Source of the DNA: Globodera rostochiensis
Taxonomy: Eukaryota; Nematoda; Chromadorea; Rhabditida; Heteroderidae
NCBI GenBank assembly: GCA_018350325.1
Contig: JAEVLN010000001.1
Coordinates: 3,935,254-3,999,253, forward strand
Direction: 5' to 3'
Length of the DNA: 64,000 bases
The position numbers and the translations under genes are program-made. Positions 21,583-33,000 of the stretch are shown here, in pieces. The stretch's first letter is position 1, and each line of letters begins with the position of its first letter. Under the pieces are notes generated by a model. The model saw only the letters and a list, made by a program, of their open reading frames with translations, was not told where the DNA came from and searched no databases.

Positions 21583-22140
21583 TTAATTTCTGAACATTTT
21601 ATTTCTTGAAAGAAATCGTGGAATCGCCCATTGCTTGCAGTTTTTACGAAACGACCTAGCACCGTTTCGGGCAATCTCCAAAATTTTTGGTGACCCCCCC
21701 CCCTCTCTGTCCAACCTCGCCTCGTCCAGCCCCCCCCCCCCCTTCCCCCCTCTCCCCCCTCCCCCCACCCCTTCCCTCCCCTCGTTCAGCTCCCTCCCCC
21801 CCCCCCCCCTCCCCCCCCTTCCCCCCTTTCCTCCCCCCCCCCCCCCCCCCCAACCGTTGATCTCTTCTTCGGTCTGAAAGCCGCTCTGACGCAGCACTTT
21901 GACCAAAATGCGCTCGGCGCTTTCCTTGCTGATCTTCCTTGCGCTGCGTACGTCGTTATGTGCCGTTTCTTCCAACTCATTCTCCTCCAAGACTTCTTCC
22001 GTCATGGCGACTTCTCCGCCATCGTCAGAAATGATTTTAGGACAAATTTTGTTGAACAAATTAAAACTCAGGAATATGGTAAAAAGAAGAAAAACGCTTC
22101 TTAAAGAGGGGAAGCGACCCATGGCCAATAATTCTGACAA
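21583..22140 (-). CDS. Possible secreted protein with glycine-rich segment
   Basis: A 185-residue frame. From the second Met (22122) it starts MGRFPSLRSVFLLFTIFLSF, a plausible signal peptide. An acidic then mixed region of about 70 residues follows (GGEVAMTEEVLEENELEETA, ISKESAERILVKVLRQSGF, TEEEING). The first part looks like genuine protein. From about residue 97 the frame runs through a C-rich (plus strand) low-complexity tract at 21668-21852 and becomes Gly/Arg-rich. A GT at the edge of this tract could be a splice donor, in which case the Gly-rich part is intronic. Family unknown. The G/A tract 22332-22972 lies about 190 nt upstream. Confidence 0.4.
   Translation of the reverse strand: MSELLAMGRFPSLRSVFLLFTIFLSFNLFNKICPKIISDDGGEVAMTEEVLEENELEETAHNDVRSARKISKESAERILVKVLRQSGFQTEEEINGWGGGGGGGKGGRGGRGGGGRELNEGREGVGGGGRGGKGGGGLDEARLDREGGGSPKILEIARNGARSFRKNCKQWAIPRFLSRNKMFRN
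21668..21852. repeat. C-rich low-complexity tract
   Basis: Runs of C up to 16 bases separated by TT or CT. It overlaps the 3' half of the possible secreted-protein frame on the minus strand. G-run lengths on the minus strand decide that frame, so any length error would change it. Confidence 0.9.
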
Positions 22141-22331
22141 AAGAGCATCGGCGAGTGGCTTTTATGGCCAAAGACTCATCGTTTGGCCTTCGACGAAAAC
22201 AATGGGCAAATGAGTGCAATGTTTGGTCACATTGCACCCGCCAACCGCTTCTGAGACAACGGACAGCCGACCGTTTGATCAGCTGGCGGCTATTTTATGC
22301 AAAAATTGTACAAAATTGACCTTCGAACAGA

Positions 22332-22972
22332 GGGAGGGGGAGGGGGGGGGGAGGGGAGGGGGGGGAGGGGGGGGGGAGGGGGAGGGGGGGGAGGGGGAGG
22401 GGGAGGGGGAGGGGGAGGGGGAGGGGGAGGGGGAGGGGGAGGGGGAGGGAGGGGGAGGGGGAGGGGGAGGGGGAGGGGGAGGGGGAGGGGGAGGGGGAGG
22501 GGGAGGGAGGGGGAGGGGGAGGGGGAGGGGGAGGGGGAGGGGGAGGGGGAGGGGGAGGGGGAGGGAGGGGGAGGGGGAGGGGGAGGGGGAGGGGGGGGGA
22601 GGGGGGGGGAGGGGGGGGGAGGGAGGGGGGGGGAGGGGGAGGGGGGGGGGGAGGGGGGGGGGAGGGGGAGAGGGGGGGGGGGGGGAGGGGGAGGGGGAGG
22701 GGGAGGGGGAGGGGGGGGAGGGGGAGGGGGGGGGGGAGGGAGGGGGAGGGGGAGGGGGAGGGGGAGGGGGGGGAGGGGGGGGGAGGGGGGGGGAGGGGGG
22801 AGGGGGAGGGGGGGGGAGGGGGAGGGGGGGGGGAGGGGGGGGGGGAGGGGGAGAGGGGGGGGAGGGGGAGGGGGAGGGGGAGGGGGAGGGGGAGGGGGAG
22901 GGGGGGGGGGGAGGGAGAGGGGGGGGGGAGGGGGAGGGGGGGGGGGGGGAGGGGGAGGGGGAGGGGGGGGGC
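22332..22972. repeat. GGGGGA low-complexity/satellite tract (~640 bp)
   Basis: Dominated by a (GGGGGA)n hexamer with longer G runs and occasional GGGA/GAGA interruptions; there is no C or T inside. Blocks such as GAGGGAGGGGGAGG recur every 60-70 bases in the left half. Long Gly/Glu/Arg reading frames here are compositional. Confidence 0.95.
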
Positions 22973-24023
22973 CCTTTTTATAATTTGTTAAAATAATATT
23001 TCAAATTTCCCCTGCGGCGCCTATCGAAATCACACCTTGCCTTCAATACTTTGTCGTAATTCAAATTATTTGATTTTAAAACAAAACAAAATTTTACAGA
23101 TCAAATTTCTCTTTCTATAAAAAAACGTCAAATTTCAGCACTGATTCCAAATTTATTCTCAAATTGTTTTCCCCACGCCCCACGTCCGCTGCATCGTTGG
23201 CCCATTCATCACCCCCCCCCCCCCCCCCCACCAATTTCTTTTATTATCCAAAAATCCCCCCTCCCACCGCATTCATCAGCGGGGGGGGGGGAGGATTTCC
23301 CACTCACAAAACTCGGATCAGATCGATATTTGTTTTTGTTTCTCTCGTCGTCAGCAAATTTTCGTGATCCGGCGGATATATCGTCAGTTAAGACGGAGGA
23401 CGACAATGATGGCAATCCTTCGCCCTCCCTCTGTCAGCTGGCCGTCCGTCCCCTTGTCAAAAAGGGGGAATATCGAGCAGAAGAGCCTTCCCCCGGGGGG
23501 CCGGGGGGGACGTAGAGGTGGTCGTCGGACTGAAGACGGAAAGGGAGGGGAAATACCTCTCACCTGCTGGCGGCTTTTGCCACTGATCAGAATCTGTTTT
23601 TGCCAGAGGCGAATTAGCACCCACGGGCAAAGTCTCCCAGCGGCCGTATGTTTCCGCACCAACTCTCGGACGTATTCTGTCCGTCCGTCATACATCCATC
23701 ACATTACCGATCATGGCCAGAGGAAAAGCCATTTGATGGGACAACGGAGGGGGCGGGGGTCAGCTTCAATTTGTGGGTATTTACGACGGAATGAACACCG
23801 TCCCCCTCCCCTTTATACTTTAATATGCCACTCATAACATTCAATAATATCCATTTACGTTATCATATTTTATTTAATTATTTGTCAATTGCTAACTAAT
23901 TAGTAATAAAGGCAACTCAAACCGACTGTTAAGGTGTGTAAAGACATCGCTCCCAAATTCTATTGAAAACTTTTAATCCAATAAAATCTCTAAAAAGTGC
24001 AGAGGAAAAACACAGCATTTGCA
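22973..24023. other. Region upstream of the heptapeptide-repeat frame
   Basis: A/T-rich to 23160, then a C run (23212-23229) and a G run (23281-23290). The frame 23330-23515 has protein-like composition (DPADISSVKTEDDNDG, CQLAVRPLVKKGEYR) and ends next to a possible donor. It might be an early exon of the giant gene or of the heptapeptide-repeat frame. I could not connect it by splicing. Confidence 0.3.
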
Positions 24024-24530
24024 ATGCCCTCTGGCCGGGAAGAAGGCCTAAGGGCGAAGAAGCGGAAAGGGGAAAACGGGAAAAAAGATGCCGAAGCAGT
24101 TGCAGAACCAACCCCAGCAGTTGCAGAACCAACCCCAGCAGTTGCAGAACCAACCCCAGCAGTTGCAGAACCAACCCCAGCAGTTGCAGAACCAACCCCA
24201 GCAGTTGCAGAACCAATCCCAGCAGTTGCAGAACCAATCCCAGCAGTTGCAGAACCAACCCCAGCAGTAGCAGATGAACGGAACGCGCATGAAGAGCAAA
24301 GTCTAAGCAGCACCAGCAGCAGCAGCAGCACACTAATCAAAGTCAGCGCCGAACGGGAGCGCGAGCAGTACAAGCAGAAGCAGCAGCAGAGACCGGCACT
24401 CCACTCGCCGTACTTCGACGTACATTCGCCTACGGAACACACTTTCTCAGGTAGCAAAAGTGGCGTTAACGGAACGGAATTGGAGAAGGACAACAGGGCC
24501 CTCGGGGAATTAACGCTCCCCGATTATTGA
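24024..24530 (+). CDS. Basic protein or exon with seven-residue AEPTPAV repeats
   Basis: The frame starts MPSGREEGLRAKKRKGEN, a basic nuclear-type stretch. About eight tandem AEPTPAV/AEPIPAV heptapeptides follow, encoded by a 21-bp repeat. Then come a Ser-rich run and a Gln/Glu-rich segment (EREREQYKQKQQQR), and finally HSPYFDVHSPTEHTF. A possible donor AG/GT at about 24451 would end the exon before the frame runs into the first unit of the 39-bp satellite, where the stop at 24528 lies. It may be a separate gene, or a 5' exon of the giant Ig gene with the satellite in the next intron. I could not find a phase-matched acceptor to prove the latter. Confidence 0.4.
   Translation: MPSGREEGLRAKKRKGENGKKDAEAVAEPTPAVAEPTPAVAEPTPAVAEPTPAVAEPTPAVAEPIPAVAEPIPAVAEPTPAVADERNAHEEQSLSSTSSSSSTLIKVSAEREREQYKQKQQQRPALHSPYFDVHSPTEHTFSGSKSGVNGTELEKDNRALGELTLPDY
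24096..24269 (+). repeat. 21-bp tandem repeat (about 8 copies)
   Basis: The unit is CAGTTGCAGAACCAACCCCAG. Most copies are identical; two have AATCCC in place of AACCCC. In the frame chosen it encodes AEPTPAV. The other two plus-strand frames are also open (QLQNQPQ and SCRTNPS), so coding use rests on the flanking sequence only. Confidence 0.95.
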
Positions 24531-25935
24531 CGGGATCCCTTGGGAAATTCACGATCCCCGAACATTGACGGGGACCCCTCGGGGAATTCACGATTCCCGA
24601 ACATTGACGGGGATCCCTCGGGAAATTCATGATCCCCGAACATTGACGGGGATCCCTCGGGAAATTCATGATCCCCGAACATTGACGGGGATCCCTCGGG
24701 AAATTCATGATCCCCGAACATTGACGGGGATCCCTCGGGAAATTCATGATCCCCGAACATTGACGGGGATCCCTCGGGAAATTCATGATCCCCGAACATT
24801 GACGGGGATCCCTCGGGAAATTCATGATCCCCGAACATTGACGGGGATCCCTCGGGAAATTCATGATCCCCGAACATTGACGGGGATCCCTCGGGAAATT
24901 CATGATCCCCGAACATTGACGGGGATCCCTCGGGAAACTCATGATCCCCGAACATTGACGGGGATCCCTCGGGAAATTCATGATCCCCGAACATTGACGG
25001 GGATCCCTCGGGAAATTCATGATCCCCGAACATTGACGGGGATCCCTTGGGAAATTCATGATCCCCGAACATTGACGGGGACCCCTCGGGAAATTCATGA
25101 TCCCCGAACATTGACGGGGATCCCTCGGGAAATTCATGATCCCCGAACATTGACGGGGATCCCTTGGGAAATTCATGATCCCCGAACATTGACGGGGATC
25201 CCTCGGGAAATTCATGATCCCCGAACATTGACGGGGATCCCTCGGGAAACTCATGATCCCCGAACATTGACGGGGATCCCTCGGGAAATTCATGATCCCC
25301 GAACATTGACGGGGATCCCTCGGGAAATTCATGATCCCCGAACATTGACGGGGATCCCTCGGGAAATTCATGATCCCCGAACATTGACGGGGACCCCTCG
25401 GGGAATTCACGATTCCCGAACATTGACGGGGATCCCTCGGGAAATTCATGATCCCCGAACATTGACGGGGATCCCTCGGGAAATTCATGATCCCCGAACA
25501 TTGACGGGGATCCCTTGGGAAATTCATGATCCCCGAACATTGACGGGGATCCCTCGGGAAATTCATGATCCCCGAACATTGACGGGGATCCCTCGGGAAA
25601 TTCATGATCCCCGAACATTGACGGGGATCCCTCGGGAAATTCATGATCCCCGAACATTGACGGGGACCCCTCGGGGAATTCACGATTCCCGAACATTGAC
25701 GGGGATCCCTCGGGAAATTCATGATCCCCGAACATTGACGGGGATCCCTTGGGAAATTCATGATCCCCGAACATTGACGGGGATCCCTCGGGAAATTCAT
25801 GATCCCCGAACATTGACGGGGATCCCTCGGGAAATTCATGATCCCCGAACATTGACGGGGATCCCTCGGGAAATTCATGATCCCCGAACATTGACGGGGA
25901 TCCCTCGGGAAATTCACGATCCCCGATTATTGAAA
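24525..25935. repeat. 39-bp satellite array (about 36 copies)
   Basis: The unit is TTGACGGGGATCCCTCGGGA followed by AATTCATGATCCCCGAACA. Units are highly uniform. Recurring variants are CCTTGGG for CCTCGGG, GAAACTCATG for GAAATTCATG, and a distinctive unit GACCCCTCGGGGAATTCACG then ATTCCCGAAC that recurs at about 24570, 25390 and 25665, which indicates amplification of multi-unit blocks. The length is a multiple of three with few stop codons, so frames of over 450 codons are open on both strands; none has an independent start or domain and none is called. The array ends at 25935 in a half-unit, GATTATTG, that mirrors its first half-unit. Confidence 0.95.
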
Positions 25936-26189
25936 ACCAGGGGGATACAATAATCATTCCAAGAAAATGCGAAGACCGGTGGCGATAAAGAAAAATATTG
26001 TCGTTCTGATACAAAAAACATTTGTAAAATGAGTTTTTTTTTATTTTAAAAAAATTTTGGAGCCTTCATTAAGTGTAAGGGACAGGAGGACGCAATCGGA
26101 TTTTGATTGTTAAAAATGTGAAATTTTGGATATTCCAATTTCTGTTTTTAATAAAACTCTAACTTAAATTTACGCAATAGAAAACCCAG
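25936..26189. other. Spacer between satellite and first Ig-gene exon
   Basis: A/T-rich sequence without coding signal. A branch/acceptor region ending ..AACCCAG precedes the exon at 26190. Confidence 0.4.
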
Positions 26190-29100
26190 TCAGATTCAAA
26201 TTATGGTGAAGAAACAAATTCGCAAGATTTTGTGGAGACAAACTTTTCCGAAGATCATCTAAAACTAGGCCACTTGGTCGACCTCAACGATTTTTATCAG
26301 AACTGTTCAGTATTTAAAAATTATTACAAGTATTTGTTTCGAAAAATTTTCATCCGAAAATTGCGGAAAAACCAAAAAAATCGGCAACCCCAAAAAGGCC
26401 GCAATTGCATCCAACACCGGCCTAACTTTGCCCTCAATGATTGCAGAACGCGAAATGATCGTTGAACACCCGATGGACGCCGTCACATTGCAGGAGACGC
26501 ATTTGATTCAAAGTGAAAGTCTAAAAGACGTTCTGAGAACGGAAGAGCATTTCGCATCGGAGGTCAAATCATTTGTGGTGATCAGCCCGCCAAAGTTCAA
26601 AAGGGCGAGTTTTTGAACAGTCAATCCGTCCACTTTCATCAAACGGACGTTCTTTCAGATGATAAAGGCCTACCGAATTCAGTCGACTGACAAAGTCACC
26701 CTCGCAGTTGAGGTGCAAAGTTATCCGGACGCCCAATTCCAATGGTCTGATCACTTTCGTCAAATCAAATTAAATGGCCATGTTTTCTTTCAGGTTCATA
26801 AACGATTCGTCGATCAGTGGAGACGCCGGGTCGGACGAATTCTCGATCAGAACGTCGGGAAACGTTTCCCTCCTTTTTATCGAACGTTTGTCCACCCATT
26901 TATCAATAAAATGATAATAAGTAATTAATTCAAAGTTCAGATCCGGTCGAAGGCATATACAGCTGTTCAGCCATAAACCCAGCTGGAACATCCAAATCAT
27001 ACGGATATATCAAAATCGATGGTTAAAAGGAAAGCCGCCCTCAATAAAAGTCAATTAGAACTTTTAGATTTCCAATTCTATAAGTCGCTCCAATCAGTAG
27101 CAATTGATGACGTCGAAACGGGTCCAAAACGTTCAAAAAGTGCTCCAATTTTTCTTACTCAAGTGCCAAATTTGTCGCTAAGTGAAGGGGAGCCGGCAAT
27201 TCTAGACATCGAAGTTGACAGAATTCCGCAAAGGTCAAATAATTGATTGGAATAAGCGATGAATCCTTTTCCTAATTACCCTACAGCTTCTCCTGGTATT
27301 TAAATGGCCGCCAAATTGTTGAAGTTGAACCGTCTCAAATTCCGCCTGAGGGACTTCAATTGGACGAATTTGTCTTCGTTTATGTGCCAAAACGCAGTCG
27401 ATGCGTGGCACTGTTCAGCAAACCGACGGCTGGGCGTTACACTTGTGTTGCAAAATTCGCCGAGGGCATTACGAAGAGTACGGGACATGTCGAAGTGAAT
27501 GCGCAAGGTGCAGTGGTTTTGGGTATGATTGTCCATAATGATCGGAACAAATCACAAAACGGCATCTCAGAGATTAATTATTGAATTTTGCGGAAGAGCG
27601 TTTCAGATTTACAAATTGGTGCCAATTATCCCCGTCCCGCAGATTCCGAACGCCACTTGGGGCTGTTACGCGAGACGTTTCAGAAGCTGCCGCAGGAAAG
27701 GGATGAGCAACGTGGCGGCGGTTCCACGTCGAAGACGACCATTCACACGACTACAATCGTGCACAGATCGTCCAGTCTGCCGAGGCCTCGTTCAGACACT
27801 GAAAGCAGTGGGGGAGGAGGTCGGTGTGATTTGAACGAAATATGATACGCTTTATGTGAGTGGACTTTTGGGATGGGCTCAAATATTTTGCTTTTGAAGG
27901 CAAATACCAATCGATAGAATTCAAAAGCGAATACCCAAAAAAGGAAAAGCAAATCCTTCAGAGTCTCAAATGAGTCGTCAAAAGCTGTCGACTTCCGAAC
28001 TTGCCCTCCAAGTTCCTATGGCCCCTCGTTTCCTGTCCCAATTTCCCGACGATATTATCATTCGGCCCAACCAAAGACTGCAGCTCAGTGTCCAATTGGA
28101 GGCAAACCCTCCAGCGGACATCATTTGGAGTTTGAACGGCGCCGACTTGGCCGAGGAGGTTAGCAGAATGATTTACAAATTCAAAATTAGATTTGTCTAA
28201 GTTGGACGACAATGAATTCAAAGTATTGACGGAAAGAAATAAATCGGAGCTGATTGTTGATCCGCCCGTAAAGGACGGCGATTATGGGGTGGAAGCACGC
28301 AATGTTCATGGAGTGATCACGGGCAGAACCCAAGTGATTGATGGGCAGAGGGAAGAAACGCCAAAATTTAAATATGAAAAATCAGGTCAAGTACCAAACG
28401 ACCACATTGCCCGAGGACATGGAAGATGATGAAGATTTTGTGGAAACAGTGACCCAAGTGATCCAAAAACGGGTTGAGACGCGGGAATTCTACGAAGAGG
28501 TAATAGTGGCTGAGTAATGAGTATGAGCAAATTGATTTGAAGGAATCCGAGGAAGAACAGCTTGACGAACAGTGTGATGATGTTTATGTGAAAACCTACA
28601 AAGATGCATTGAGGGAAACGCACGAATTGGAGATGCCGTTGGGGGCCGAACTGGACGACGAGCACCCCACCCAAAAAAGGGTATTATGGGGGAAGAGAAG
28701 GAGGGGGGGGGGGAAGCAGTTACTAACAAAGGGAAGGTCCTCAGGTGTCCATTGAGTTTCGGGATGAAACTTTGCACACTGATAGATCACACCCACATTT
28801 CTACCACAAAGTGATATTCATTTTGTTTGAGGGCTTATAATTCGTTCCCCAGGCCTTTATAGCAAAAATAATATCACTTTGTGGTAGAAATGTGGGGGTT
28901 ATCAGTGTGCAAAGTATCCCGAAACTCCGTGGACACCTGAGGACCTTCCCTTTGTAAGGCATTCACCTCAATTCCTTAGAAGCCGCTCATTGTGACAGCT
29001 CCAGAAAAGCAAGTTTTCGTGCCAGCCGAACTCCCTCTTGTGCTGGAGCTAAAGGCTGATTCGTACTCCGACTGCTCCATCAAGTCAGTGACGGCTGTTG

Positions 29101-30000
29101 TTTGGTCTTTAAGCAGGTCAATCCCAACAAGGTGGTATCTGAGAAACTTCGAGCTGCACCCGAACGAGGACAGCATCATCAGCGAACATTTGGGCAAAAA
29201 TCATACTAAACTGTAAGTTTTTTTCGATGTTGTAGCTTATTTGAATTTCAGCACAATTCGGAACCCCTTCGAGGGCATTTACAAGGCTGTCGTGCAGAAT
29301 GCCCATGGGATGGCCACACACGAGTGCCATGTGTTGGCCGAAGTGCCGCCCGACGTGGGGCCGCCCGAGTTCATGCGGAAGCTGCGCAAGCGGAGTCCTC
29401 CCCCATTCATATTTAAGGCAGAAAAAAGGCCAATAAGGGACGAGGACAAAAAGTTGGAAAGGGCCCCGAAGATCGTTTCGCAATTTGAGAGGGAATATCG
29501 CCTCCGGGGGGGACAGCCTTTGACGCTGGAAGTCCTGGCGGAGGCGAGGCCAAAAGGCAGGGCTTACAAAAACGAATTGTCAAAATTGAATTAAATTTAT
29601 TAAGCTGAATTTCAATGGCTGGTCAACAATTTTGAAGTTAAACACGGCAAAAACATGCAAATAAAACAAATTGCCGAAAATCAGGAACAAATATTATTCA
29701 AGAAGCCAATAAATGGACGAGGTAATAAAAGTAGCGATTACTTGAAGCAATTGACTAAAAACCGACCCAAATTTAGTGGAAGTTCATGCGGTGAACAAAT
29801 TGGGCAAAGATTGCCTGGGGACGAAGGTGACCATTGATTATGACGAAGTTGCGGAACAGAAGGACAATGAAATGGAGAAGGATGAAACAAAAATAGAGAA
29901 TACGGTAGAGAAGAGGGATGGAACGGAAGGTACGGTAACGAGGGAGGCGGAACAAGGCAAGAAGGAAATTATGATAACTAAAAATAAAAAACTAATTATT
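26190..30000 (+). other. Ig-domain exon cluster 1 of the giant gene (about six Ig domains)
   Basis: Exons about 26190-26298 and 26363-26608 precede the first Ig domain. That domain is built from [41 protein letters not shown] and [12 protein letters not shown] (to about 27020). The second is [19 protein letters not shown] and [13 protein letters not shown] (27.15-27.5 kb). The third is [23 protein letters not shown] and [12 protein letters not shown] (28.0-28.35 kb), with Val replacing the usual second Cys. A linker exon at 28.4-28.5 kb is acidic ([15 protein letters not shown]). Further domains include [19 protein letters not shown] (29.0-29.33 kb) and [44 protein letters not shown] (29.46-29.85 kb). 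Several domains lack one or both Ig cysteines, which is common in I-set domains of muscle proteins. Confidence 0.7.
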
Positions 30001-33000
30001 TAAGTTAAATCAGTGGAAGGAGAAGGAATTCAGAAAGCGGATTTGATAAGCATAGAAAAGGAAGAAGGTAAACGGGACTTAATGTGAATAATCCAACTAA
30101 TGGATTACACCGCGCTCTACTCATTATTGACTAAATGACCTCAGGAAATTATTTTAGAGACTTATGCCGTATTAGTCAAAGTGGCCGACAGTATGGCAGA
30201 GCAAATGATGGCAAATATAATTGTAAATGCGATGGAAGAAGCGGCGGAGGAACTGAAAAAGGAAGAGCGGAAGAGGGGCACAACGGAAGACCAGTGGGAA
30301 GAAATTGAGGTGCAAATGGAAAAGGACGTGCAGACAGAAATGACCCAAGCAAAAATTGAAGTAATATTAAAAATTGATGTTTTGCAGATTTGGGACAGAA
30401 TAATATTTGTGTTAAAGAGGGAGTGTTTGAAAAATTATACCAAATTCAGATGTTTGATGAAGCAGAGGAGGTTGGAGCTGCACGGGAAATTTATCAAAAA
30501 CGAAGAAAATCTAAGTCAGCAATAGAAGCAGTTCCAGCAAAGCCCTCAGAAGAAGTTGAAGCAGTTTCAGCAAAGCCCTCAGAAGAAGTTGAAGCAGTTT
30601 CATCAGCAAAGATCTCAAAAGAAGTTGAAGCAGTTCCAGCAAAGACCTCAGAAGAAGTTGAAAAAGTTCCAGCAAAGACCTCAAAAGAAGTTGAAGCAGT
30701 TCCAGCAAAGACCTCAGAAGAAGTTGAAGCAGTTTCAGCAAAGATCTCAAAAGAAGTTGAAGCAGTTCCAGCAAAGACCTCAGAAGAAGTTGAAAAAGTT
30801 CCAGCAAAGACCTCAAAAGAAGTTGAAGCAGTTCCAGCAAAGACCTCAGAAGAAGTTGAAAAAGTTCCAGCAAAGCCCTCAAAAGAAGTTGACGCAGTTC
30901 CGGCAAAGACCTCAGAAGAAGTTGAAGAAGTTCCAGCAAAGACCTCAGAAGAAGTTGAAACTGTTCCAGCAAAGACCTCAGAAGAAGTTGAAGCAGTTCC
31001 AGCAAAGACCTCAGAAGAAGTTGAAGCAGTTTCAGCAAAGCCCTCAGAAGAAGTTGAAGAAGTTCCAAAGACCTCAGAAGAAGTTGAAACAGTTCCAGCA
31101 AAGACCTCAGAAGAAGTTGAAGCAGTTCCAGCAAAGACCTCAGAAGAAATTGAAGCAGTTCCAGCAAAGACCTCAGAAGAAGTTGAAACAGTTCCAGCAA
31201 AGACCTCAGAAGAAATTGAAGCAGTTCCAGCAAAGCCCTCAGAAGAAGTTGAAGCAGTTCCAGCAAAGACCACAGAAGAAGTTGAAGCAGTTCCAGCAAA
31301 GACCTCAGAAGAAATTGAAAAAGTTCCAGCAAAGACCTCAAAAGAAATTGAAAAAGTTCCAGCAAAGACCTCAAAAGAAGTTGAAGCAGTTTCAGCAAAG
31401 ACCTCAGAAGAAGTTGAAGCAGTTCCAGCAAAGACCTCAGAAGCACAGGAAGAGGTGGCTTTGGAGCAAAAGAAGACTGAAGAGGAAAAGGAGAAACCGA
31501 AACAAGAAGAGGAGACCAAAAAAGCAATAAACGAGTGTTTTACCAATTTTAAACTATCCAAAAATGAAGAAAGTGGAGCACGACAAGTAACCTTAGAGGT
31601 TAGAGTTATTAGCCGGAATTATCCTTTGAGTTCATTTATATATTTAGATGTTCGAAGAAGCCGAAGAAAAGGTTTCATTGCAAGAAAAGGGGACAAAGCG
31701 AACAGCGCCTAAAGAATTTGTAGAAGGGGACAAAAAAGAGGCAGAAAACCAAACGGAAGAAGAGGAAACGAGTACGATAAAGAAGAGAAAATCAGTCGAA
31801 CAATCCATGATGGAGGAGACCAATTTGGAGGGAAAGACTCTGAAAGAACTGGTTGGACAGTTAAGAAAGGTTGAACAGTTTCTGACAGGAAAAGAAGAGC
31901 AAAATAAAGAAGAACAGCTGGAAGAAAAATCTGAAGAATTAAAAAAGCTGAAGATTGAAGTTGAAGCAGTTCCAGACCAAACAGCAGAAGCACGTGGATT
32001 AGTTGCAGAGCAAAAAAGGAAAGAAAATGAGAAGACTCTGATAACAGAAGTTGAAGCAGTTCCAGCTCAAATCAATGTCAAACAAGTGATTTCGGAACAA
32101 AGGAAAACGGAAAAGAAAAAGAAACCAAAGATTGAAATTGAAGCGATTCCAACTAAAGTTTTCGAGCTTCAAGAAGGGATGAAGTCAGCCGTAACCTCCG
32201 AAAAAATGGAAGAGTTTTCAATAGAAATTAATATGTCGCAAGATGAAGAAAGTGGAAGATTTTCAGCAATTTTGGAGGTGTTTTGTAAATTTAAACAGAT
32301 TAATACATTGGTTTTACAGATGTTTGATGAAGTAACTGAAAAATCAACGACAAGAGAACAGAAGAAGAAAATTGATTCTTCTGAATCGATGAAAAGAATG
32401 CAAAGAGAGGAAAAGGACGAACCCAAATTTACAAAACAATTTGAAGCAGCGGAAACAGAACAGTTTACAGTGCTAGATGTTCAACTTGAATCCAAACCAA
32501 AGTCCCAACTGTCACACGTTTACCTCTACGACAGCAACGTCGAACAGACAGAATGGACGGCTAAAATGGGAGGACGAAGAGGCGAAAATGGACCGAAAAC
32601 TGAGGTCATAGCCAAGGCAGAATCAAATCTTCTAATACCCGAAGATAGCAACGCTCGGCCAATGCCAATCGAGCTCTAGAAATAGCATTTTAAATGTAAT
32701 TATCAAAGGTAATCCCGTGTTTACAGGATATTCCAACGTCGTCAAAAGCAGTACCGAGCATAACCATTAATCAGCGACCTCTGAAGGCGGAAGAAGAGGA
32801 AGTGATGTTCACTTCCACAAGTTCAACAACAAGCGAACATGTAAACCTTTCATTATAAAGCTTTTCACCAGAGAAATTACGCATTAAACATTTAGGGCCC
32901 AATATTTCGTGAAGATTTAATTGACAAAATTTTCCGGGAGGAAAAGTCCGCACAAATGAAATGTCTTGTGTACAGTATGCCACCAGCAAAAATTCGATGG

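Noticed and set aside
24525..25935. Possible CRISPR-like array (regular direct repeats)
   Set aside because: The units are contiguous, with no unique spacers, in a eukaryotic context. The same holds for the 267-bp and 27-bp arrays.
24466..26014. Coding of a 460-500 residue repeat protein by the 39-bp satellite
   Set aside because: Frames are open on both strands simultaneously, synonymous versus replacement changes show no frame preference by eye, and there is no supported start.
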